Source: JAWWBN01 sp033720955
Lineage (GTDB): Bacteria; Acidobacteriota; Thermoanaerobaculia; Multivoradales; JAHEKO01
DNA: 9,740 nt
Assembly (NCBI GenBank): GCA_033720955.1
Contig: JAWWBN010000146.1
Coordinates: 1-9,740 of the forward strand
Direction: 5' to 3'
Shown here: positions 4,913 to 9,740 of the stretch, in pieces
Position numbering within the stretch: the stretch's first letter is position 1
Layout: every line of letters starts with the position of its first letter
Program-made: the position numbers and the translations under genes
The notes under the pieces: generated by a model
Database searches by the model: none
The model's input: the letters and a program-made list of their open reading frames with translations, nothing else
Told to the model about the DNA's origin: nothing

Positions 4913-7900
4913 CTACCAGCTCACCTCGAGCTGGAACCGCCGGCCCTCGTCGTCGGCGTAGAAGAGGTGGCCCATGCGGCGGCCGAACAGGTAGAGATCG
5001 CGCAGGATCTCGACGTCCCTGCGGCAGTAGGCCTCGACCTTCGCGAGATCGCCCTCGCGCACCCACGCCAGGCTCTGGAGGCCGTCGCCGCTCTTCTCCA
5101 CCCCGAGGGTGGCCTTGGCCAGGTTGTTGAGGCCGATTCGGAAGCCGGCGCGGCGCTCGACCTCTTCGAACAGGTCCACCGTGGGCAACCTGCGGCAGTA
5201 GTCGATGCCGGTGTACCCGGAGAGGACCAGATAGTCGAAGCGCCGGACGTTGAAGCCCACGACGGCGTCGGCCGCCTCGAGCATCGCCACCAGCTCGCTC
5301 ACCCCGTCCTCCCGGAAGACCTCGAAGCGGCCCTCCTGGAGGTGCAACGCCACGCCGACGGCGATGCGCATGCGGTGGCTGTTGGCCCAGCCGCCGACCT
5401 CGGCGGCGGAGCGGATGGTCTCGAGGTCGAAGAGCACCGTGTCGCGCGGAAAGGCGGGCACCGGCGGGCCAGCAAGGGGCTCCGGACGGTCGTCGCGGCT
5501 CCGCCGGCGGCGGCGGGCTGCGCCCCCCCACCACGGCGGTCCGGTCCGCGAGACCCGTTCCGGCGCGGCGGCAGGGGCCGCTTCCCGAACGGGTGGGCCG
5601 GCCGGAGCCACGGCCGACGCCTCCGCCGGCTCCTCCTCCGGCGGCGCCGGGCCCACCGTCACTCTGGAGGGCTCCAGACCGTGCCGCAGCTCGCGGTGCC
5701 CGAGCAGCGTCGCCAGCAGGAAGGCCGCCCCCTGCTTGTCCAGGGGCCGGTTGCCGTTGCCGCACTTCGGGCTCTGGACGCAGGAGGGGCAGCCGATCTC
5801 GCAGGGACAGCGCTCGAGCAGCTCCGTCACCCGCCCCAGCAGGTCCGGCAGCTCGGCGAAGCCGCGGGCGGCGATGCCGACGCCGCCCGGATGCCCGTCG
5901 TAGATGAACACGCAACCACAGCCGAGCTGGGGGTGGACCGGCATGGAGATGCCGCCGATGTCGTTGCGGTCGCAGAGCGCCGTGAGCGGCAGCAGCGAGA
6001 TGGTCGCATGCTCGGCGGCGTGGAGCGCCCCCATGAAGTGCGCCCCCTCCTCGCGCACCGCCTCCTCGATCTCGCGCGGCGCCGTCCACACCAGCCCCAC
6101 GGTCTTGAAGCGGACCGGCGGAAGCTCGAGCTCGTGGCGGTCGATCGGCTCCTGGCCGCGGATCCTCTTGCGCTCGTACCCCACCACCCTCTCCGTCACC
6201 TGCAGCCGGCAGAGGAAGGCCTGGAGCGGCATCTCCGGCTCGTCGCGCTCCTCCAGAACCTCGACCACCCGGGTGGATTTCTCCGTCAGGGGAGTGGTGA
6301 AGTAGTCGAGGGAGACGGGCTCCGCGTGCACCTTGCCGCCGGGGAGGTCGAGCTCGCGCACCAGGAACTGCCGGCCCCAGTGGAGGTAGATCGCACCCGG
6401 GTGGCACTCGTGGAGGACGCGCACGCCGTCCACGGTGCCGATGGTGCGCCCGCGCGGATCCACGATCGTCACGCCCTCGCCGCTCCCCCGCAGACTCACC
6501 CCGCGCTGTGGCCGCCGCCGCGGAGTGCAGAGCTCGCGGGTCCCCTCCGCCTCCACGAGCTCGCGCTCTCGGAGCAGCTCCCCCACCACCGGAGCGTGAC
6601 GCTCCAGGTAGGCGGCGTCGCGCTCCCGGGTGAGCGGCCGCTCGGCCGCGGCGCAGACCAGATGGGCGCGGGCGATGGGCTCGTTGGCCGGGTCCGTCAC
6701 CAGACGCTCGCAGGGCCGCTCCACCAGCTCGCCGGGGTGGTCCAGGAGGTACTGGTCCAGGGCGTCGGGCAGCGCCACCAGGGCGGTGATCGACTCGCGC
6801 TCGGCGCGCCCCACGCGGCCGGAGCGCTCCCAGGTCGCCATCACGCTCCCCGGAAAGCCCACCAGGACGCAGGCGTCGAGGCCGCCGATGTCCACCCCCA
6901 TCTCGAGCGCCGAGGTGGAGATGACCCCGTCCAGGGAGCCGTCGGAGAGCCGCGCCTCGATCTCGCGCCGCTCCTCGGCCAGGAAGCCCGAGCGGTAGTT
7001 GGCCACCCGCGGCGCCAGGTCGGGCGCCTGCTGCTTCAGCCACGAGAAGAGCAGCTCGGTGATCCGCCGCGCCTTGGTGAAGACGATGGTCTTGAGACCC
7101 GCCCGCAGCAGCCTCTCCGTGAGCTGGAGCGCCAGGGTGTAGGGGCTGGCGTCGGGACGCAGCAGCAGGAAGTGGCGGCCCTGCCGGGGCGCCCCCGAGT
7201 CGGCCACCCAGGTGAAGCTCCTGCCGGTGAGCTCGGCGGCGAAGTCGCCGGCGTTGACCGCGGTGGCGGACGAGGCGACGACGGTCGGCCGCGATCCCTC
7301 GATCGCCGCCAGCCGCTCCAGCCGGGCGAGCACGTGGTGGAAGTGGCTGCCGAAGATGCCGCGGTAGGTGTGGAGCTCGTCCAGCACCAGCCAGCGCAGC
7401 CGGCGCAGGAAGGGAGCCCAGCTCGCCCAGTGGGCGAGGATTCCCAGGTGGAGCATCTCCGGGTTGGTGATCAGAACCCGCGGCGGCTCCTGGCGGATGC
7501 GGGCCCGCTCCTCGTCGGCGGTGTCGCCGTCGTAGATCTCGCACCTCGCGGCCGCGGGCTCGATGCCGGCGGCGGCGGCGAGCGCGTCGAGCTTCCTCTT
7601 CTGGTCCTGCCCCAGCGCCTTGAGGGGGTAGAGGAAGAGGGCGTGCCCCGGCTCCTCGGCGAGCGCCGCCTGGAGCACCGGAAGCTGGAAGACCAGCGAC
7701 TTGCCGGAGGCCGTGGGCGTCGTGAGCAGGAGGTCCTCGCCGCGCCGCACCGCCGCCACCCCCTCGGCCTGGTGGCTCCAGAGCCGCGTCGCCCCGGCCT
7801 CGGCGAGCGCCGCCGCGAGCGGTGCCGGCAGCGGCGGATCGAGGTCGCCGAAGCGCGCCGCGACCGCCGGCAGATAGAGCGCCTCCACGATCTGCGGACC

Positions 7901-7963
7901 CAGGCGGTCGTCGCGGCGCAGACGCTCCACCAGGTCGACCAGCGAAGCGGAGGCGGTGGCCAT
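4913..7963 (-). CDS. mrfA: MrfA/Hrq1-family DEAH helicase fused to MrfB-like DEDD exonuclease
   Basis: The product has 1016 residues. The helicase half shows HQ at 64-65, Walker A PTASGKS (83-89), DELH box (195-198), SAT (232-234), SALEMGVDIGG (351-361) and the arginine-finger motif ERSGRVGR (379-386). It continues into a DUF1998 (MZB) region with the zinc signature Cys719, 721, 725, 728 and 734. A Pro/Ala/Arg-rich linker (about 770-840) joins a C-terminal RNase H-like nuclease domain of the YprB/MrfB type: DLE (Asp846, Glu848), FNVRRFD (Asp910) and YCRRD (Tyr979, Asp983), which reads as DEDDy. In Bacillus subtilis MrfA and MrfB are separate partners in mitomycin C lesion repair; here they form one chain. 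The MrfB C-terminal TPR-like part appears absent. This should be a cytoplasmic ATP-dependent 3'-5' helicase coupled to a DNA exonuclease (inference from family). Start: ATG 7963, with no clear Shine-Dalgarno. All catalytic motifs look intact. Confidence 0.9.
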   Translation of the reverse strand: MATASASLVDLVERLRRDDRLGPQIVEALYLPAVAARFGDLDPPLPAPLAAALAEAGATRLWSHQAEGVAAVRRGEDLLLTTPTASGKSLVFQLPVLQAALAEEPGHALFLYPLKALGQDQKRKLDALAAAAGIEPAAARCEIYDGDTADEERARIRQEPPRVLITNPEMLHLGILAHWASWAPFLRRLRWLVLDELHTYRGIFGSHFHHVLARLERLAAIEGSRPTVVASSATAVNAGDFAAELTGRSFTWVADSGAPRQGRHFLLLRPDASPYTLALQLTERLLRAGLKTIVFTKARRITELLFSWLKQQAPDLAPRVANYRSGFLAEERREIEARLSDGSLDGVISTSALEMGVDIGGLDACVLVGFPGSVMATWERSGRVGRAERESITALVALPDALDQYLLDHPGELVERPCERLVTDPANEPIARAHLVCAAAERPLTRERDAAYLERHAPVVGELLRERELVEAEGTRELCTPRRRPQRGVSLRGSGEGVTIVDPRGRTIGTVDGVRVLHECHPGAIYLHWGRQFLVRELDLPGGKVHAEPVSLDYFTTPLTEKSTRVVEVLEERDEPEMPLQAFLCRLQVTERVVGYERKRIRGQEPIDRHELELPPVRFKTVGLVWTAPREIEEAVREEGAHFMGALHAAEHATISLLPLTALCDRNDIGGISMPVHPQLGCGCVFIYDGHPGGVGIAARGFAELPDLLGRVTELLERCPCEIGCPSCVQSPKCGNGNRPLDKQGAAFLLATLLGHRELRHGLEPSRVTVGPAPPEEEPAEASAVAPAGPPVREAAPAAAPERVSRTGPPWWGGAARRRRRSRDDRPEPLAGPPVPAFPRDTVLFDLETIRSAAEVGGWANSHRMRIAVGVALHLQEGRFEVFREDGVSELVAMLEAADAVVGFNVRRFDYLVLSGYTGIDYCRRLPTVDLFEEVERRAGFRIGLNNLAKATLGVEKSGDGLQSLAWVREGDLAKVEAYCRRDVEILRDLYLFGRRMGHLFYADDEGRRFQLEVSW

Positions 7964-8008
7964 GACCCGATCTTACGATCCGCCCAGGCTGTGATAGACA
8001 CACGCCCC
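7964..8008. promoter_or_regulatory. Divergent promoter region between helicase and asparaginase genes
   Basis: Only 45 bases separate the two ATGs, so both promoters must lie here or inside the opposite gene. On the minus strand TAAGAT (7975 to 7970) ends six bases before the helicase ATG. On the plus strand TGTGATAGA (7990-7998), an extended -10-like string, ends ten bases before the asparaginase ATG. Neither has a good -35. Neither gene has an AGGAGG-like site, so both transcripts could be leaderless or nearly so. These calls are by eye and weak. Confidence 0.35.
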
Positions 8009-9013
8009 ATGAGCCGACTCACCGCGGCCGCCGCGCTCCTCGCCGCCCTGCTCCTCCCCGCCGCCGCCCCGGCGGGCGAGGACCCGACGCCGCCGCCGGG
8101 CCTGGTGATCCACGGCGGCGCCGGCTCGATCGACCGGGGCGATCTGACCCCGGAGGAGGAGGCGGAGTACCGGGCGGCCCTCGAGGCGGCCCTGGCCACC
8201 GGCTGGGCCATCCTCGAGGCGGGCGGCAGCAGTCTCGACGCGGTCGAGAAGACCATCCGCCAGCTCGAGGACTCTCCCCTCTTCAATGCCGGCCGAGGCG
8301 CGGTGTTCACCGCCGACGGCCGCAACGAGCTCGACGCCTCCATCATGGACGGCGTCAGCCGCCGCGCCGGCGCGGTGGCGGGGGTGACCACCCTCAAGCA
8401 CCCCATCTCGGCCGCGCGGGCGGTCATGGAGCGGTCGAAGCACGTGCTGCTCGCCGGCGATGGCGCCGAGGAGTTCGCCCGCTCCGTCGGGCTCGAGACC
8501 GTGCCGCCCGAGTACTTCTGGACCGAGAAGCGCTGGAAGGCCCTGGAGCGCGCCCGCGAGCGCGAGCGGCTGGGCCGGGCGGAGGAGGACGAAACCCTTT
8601 ACCTCGGGACGGTGGGGGCGGTGGCGCGGGACCGCGCGGGGCGCATCGCCGCCGGCACCTCCACCGGCGGCATGACCAACAAGCGTCACGGCCGCGTGGG
8701 CGACTCGCCGATCATCGGCGCCGGAACCTACGCCGACGACGGCTGCGGCGTCTCCTCCACCGGCCACGGGGAGTACTTCATCCGCTACAGCGTGGCCCAC
8801 GACGTCTGCGCCCGGTCGCGCTACCTCGGGATCGGCGTGCGGGAGGCGGCGCGCGAGGTGATCGCCAACGTCCTCGGCGGGGCCGGGGGCAAGGGCGGGG
8901 TGATCGCCCTCGACCGGCGGGGGCGGCCGGTGCTCGAGTTCAACACGGCGGGGATGTACCGCGGCTGGATCGACGAGGGCGGCAAGCCCCGGGTGGCGGT
9001 CTACGGCGAGTAG
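8009..9013 (+). CDS. Exported isoaspartyl peptidase / L-asparaginase (Ntn-hydrolase, plant type)
   Basis: The product has 334 residues. Residues 1-22 are a signal peptide (Ala/Leu-rich core 6-16, cleavage probably near APA-GE). The mature protein begins with LVIHGGAGS (32-40), the family N-terminal signature. NAGRGAVF (93-100), ELDASIMDG (107-115) and KHPISAARAVM (130-140) follow. The autocleavage site is Gly200-Thr201 in YLGTVGAVA: Thr201 becomes the nucleophile at the N-terminus of the beta subunit. GTSTGGMTNKRHGRVGDSP (216-234) and SSTGHGE (249-255) form the substrate pocket. The charged segment 170-197 before the cleavage site is the usual flexible end of the alpha subunit. The enzyme removes isoaspartyl residues from peptides and hydrolyses asparagine. 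Export suggests scavenging of damaged peptides outside the cytoplasm. Start: ATG 8009 precedes the signal peptide, though it has no clear ribosome site. It is divergent from the helicase gene; osmC follows 116 bases later. Confidence 0.94.
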   Translation: MSRLTAAAALLAALLLPAAAPAGEDPTPPPGLVIHGGAGSIDRGDLTPEEEAEYRAALEAALATGWAILEAGGSSLDAVEKTIRQLEDSPLFNAGRGAVFTADGRNELDASIMDGVSRRAGAVAGVTTLKHPISAARAVMERSKHVLLAGDGAEEFARSVGLETVPPEYFWTEKRWKALERARERERLGRAEEDETLYLGTVGAVARDRAGRIAAGTSTGGMTNKRHGRVGDSPIIGAGTYADDGCGVSSTGHGEYFIRYSVAHDVCARSRYLGIGVREAAREVIANVLGGAGGKGGVIALDRRGRPVLEFNTAGMYRGWIDEGGKPRVAVYGE

Positions 9014-9117
9014 CCGCCGGTAGCCGCGCCCGGCGCTGATCCGATATTCTCGCGGCTCTCGCGCACCGCGTCCGCGGAGCGCCGGACGCACTCCCGATCC
9101 ACGGCTCGCAGACCCGC
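9014..9117 (+). promoter_or_regulatory. Gap upstream of osmC, probable promoter region
   Basis: This 104-base stretch between the asparaginase stop and the osmC ribosome site is the likely place for an osmC promoter. GATATTCT near 9042-9049 is the only AT-rich -10-like string. CCGCG-TC-CGCGG at 9066-9077 is a small inverted repeat that could be an operator or chance. There is no T run, so no terminator for the asparaginase gene is evident. Confidence 0.3.
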
Positions 9118-9123
9118 AGGAGG
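9118..9123 (+). promoter_or_regulatory. Strong ribosome binding site of osmC
   Basis: AGGAGG six bases before ATG 9130. It supports that start, which also matches the family's usual N-terminus. Confidence 0.85.
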
Positions 9124-9129
9124 TAGCAG

Positions 9130-9558
9130 ATGCCCGTTCGCAAAGCACAGGCCCGCTGGGAAGGAACTCTCAAGGACGGCGGCGGCCGGATGAAGCTCGG
9201 CAGCGGCGCCTACGAGGGCGCCTACTCGTTCGGAACCCGATTCCAGGAGGAGCCGGGGACCAACCCGGAGGAGCTCATCGCCGCGGCCCACGCCGGCTGC
9301 TTCTCCATGGCCCTCTCCGTGGCGCTCGAGCGCGCCGGCCATCCGGTGGAGAGCGTCGAGACCCACGCCTCGGCCCACCTGGAGAAGGTCGGCGAGGGCT
9401 TCCAGATCACCCGTATCGAGCTGGTGACCCGGGGACGGGTTCCCGGCATCGACGAGGCCACCTTCCTCCAGCACGCCGAAGGCGCCAAGAAGAACTGCCC
9501 GGTGTCCAAGGCGCTCGCGGGCACCGAGATCGTTCTCGACGCGACTCTGGCTCAGTAG
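9130..9558 (+). CDS. osmC: OsmC, organic hydroperoxide-detoxifying thiol peroxidase
   Basis: The product has 142 residues, almost the same as E. coli OsmC (143). It reduces organic hydroperoxides with two redox cysteines: Cys57 in AAHAGCFSMALS and Cys123 in KKNCPVSKAL. GTNPEELIAAAHAGC (43-57) contains the conserved glutamates beside the active site. The N-terminal KAQARWEGTLKDG and the GFQITRIEL strand (90-98) also match OsmC closely, so this looks like the OsmC branch and not Ohr. It is cytoplasmic and forms dimers in the family. The gene has its own strong ribosome site and probably its own promoter, since 116 bases separate it from the asparaginase gene. It converges with the NUDIX gene, the stops lying 31 bases apart. 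OsmC is commonly induced by osmotic or stationary-phase stress; no specific regulator site is visible here. Confidence 0.95.
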   Translation: MPVRKAQARWEGTLKDGGGRMKLGSGAYEGAYSFGTRFQEEPGTNPEELIAAAHAGCFSMALSVALERAGHPVESVETHASAHLEKVGEGFQITRIELVTRGRVPGIDEATFLQHAEGAKKNCPVSKALAGTEIVLDATLAQ

Positions 9559-9589
9559 AGGAGAGGTGGCGGGCTCTGAGAGGGGCCCG
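9559..9589. terminator. Short convergent intergenic region, possible weak hairpin
   Basis: GGGC at 9571-9574 can pair with GCCC at 9585-9588, with CTCTGAGAG inside. There is no T run on either strand. It may slow polymerases arriving from both converging genes, but it is weak. Confidence 0.25.
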
Positions 9590-9740
9590 TCAGGCGAGGG
9601 CGGCGGCGCGCAGGAGGGCGCAGACGGACTTGCCGTCGCGGATCTCGCCGGAGATCGCGGCGTCCACGGCATCGGCCAGGGGCAGCGTCTCGACCCGGAG
9701 GACTTCGTCGTCCTCCAGGTCGGGGGCCGAGGTCCGGGTG
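9590..9740 (-). CDS. Probable NUDIX hydrolase (ADP-ribose pyrophosphatase-like), C-terminal end, 5'-truncated
   Basis: Read on the minus strand, a frame open from the window edge ends with TGA at 9590-9592, giving 49 visible residues. The segment LEDDEVLRVETLPLADAVDA followed by ISGEIRDGKSVCALLRAA is the standard C-terminal end of ADP-ribose pyrophosphatase-type NUDIX proteins: an acidic stretch, a beta strand with a hydrophobic pattern, then a helix carrying GEIRDxK and a small-residue tail. The NUDIX box itself lies outside the window, so catalytic competence cannot be judged. These enzymes hydrolyse ADP-ribose or related nucleoside diphosphate derivatives. It is convergent with osmC. Identification rests on the short tail only. 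Confidence 0.7.
   Translation of the reverse strand, partial: TRTSAPDLEDDEVLRVETLPLADAVDAAISGEIRDGKSVCALLRAAALA

Noticed and set aside
4890..8003. Second long minus-strand frame of about 1000 codons overlapping the helicase
   Set aside because: It is the same strand in another frame; the translation is an Arg/Gly/Ala-rich shadow, while the other frame carries every helicase motif.
4340..8008. Very long open frame on the plus strand, over 1200 codons, running into the asparaginase gene
   Set aside because: It is antisense to the helicase and NTR genes, both with full domain motifs. Its translation is low-complexity His/Arg/Gly/Ala-rich, as expected for the complement of GC-rich codons. Only the part from 8009 is a real gene.
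9001..9672. Minus-strand frame across osmC and the NUDIX end
   Set aside because: It is antisense to osmC and in a different frame from the NUDIX tail; no domain is seen.

Overview
This is a GC-rich (roughly 70% by eye), densely coding bacterial window with no stretch over about 120 bases outside genes. I see no RNA genes, insertion sequences or CRISPR. The genome looks free-living, aerobic and high-GC. The secreted NTR/Cys-rich protein with a CGCGCE tail, the Tat-type FAD oxidase and the fused helicase-nuclease fit Myxococcota, Acidobacteriota or a related uncultured soil or sediment lineage. That placement is an inference from protein style only.

Layout, left to right. (1) 1-675 (+): the C-terminal catalytic half of an S9A prolyl oligopeptidase, cut by the window edge. 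(2) 691-3678 (-): a tight three-gene operon, read right to left. It encodes a 150-residue basic protein that I interpret as a divergent MelC1-type tyrosinase caddie, a Streptomyces MelC2-like binuclear-copper tyrosinase, and a VAO/PCMH-type FAD-dependent oxidoreductase with a Tat-like N-terminus. (3) 3752-4813 (-): a secreted cysteine-rich protein with an N-terminal netrin-like (TIMP-like) domain. (4) 4913-7963 (-): a 1016-residue DEAH-type helicase of the MrfA/Hrq1 family (DUF1998 zinc module) fused to a MrfB-like DEDD exonuclease domain. (5) 8009-9013 (+): a signal-peptide-bearing isoaspartyl peptidase/L-asparaginase, divergent from the helicase across only 45 bases. (6) 9130-9558 (+): OsmC, a thiol peroxidase. 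(7) 9590-9740 (-): the C-terminus of a probable NUDIX hydrolase, cut by the window edge.

The most interesting part is the caddie-tyrosinase-FAD oxidase operon. The tyrosinase has the same copper-ligand spacing as the Streptomyces enzymes, which need a caddie protein to load copper. The small gene immediately upstream keeps a caddie-like core, including a candidate caddie tyrosine. It has lost any export signal and gained lysine/arginine-rich tails. The FAD oxidase downstream suggests a two-step oxidation of a phenol or its product. The second notable item is the single-chain MrfA-MrfB fusion, which joins two proteins that act together in mitomycin-lesion repair in Bacillus subtilis.

Four genes (caddie candidate, tyrosinase, NTR protein, osmC) start 5-6 bases after a perfect AGGAGG. 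The divergent helicase and asparaginase genes have no recognisable Shine-Dalgarno and could be leaderless.
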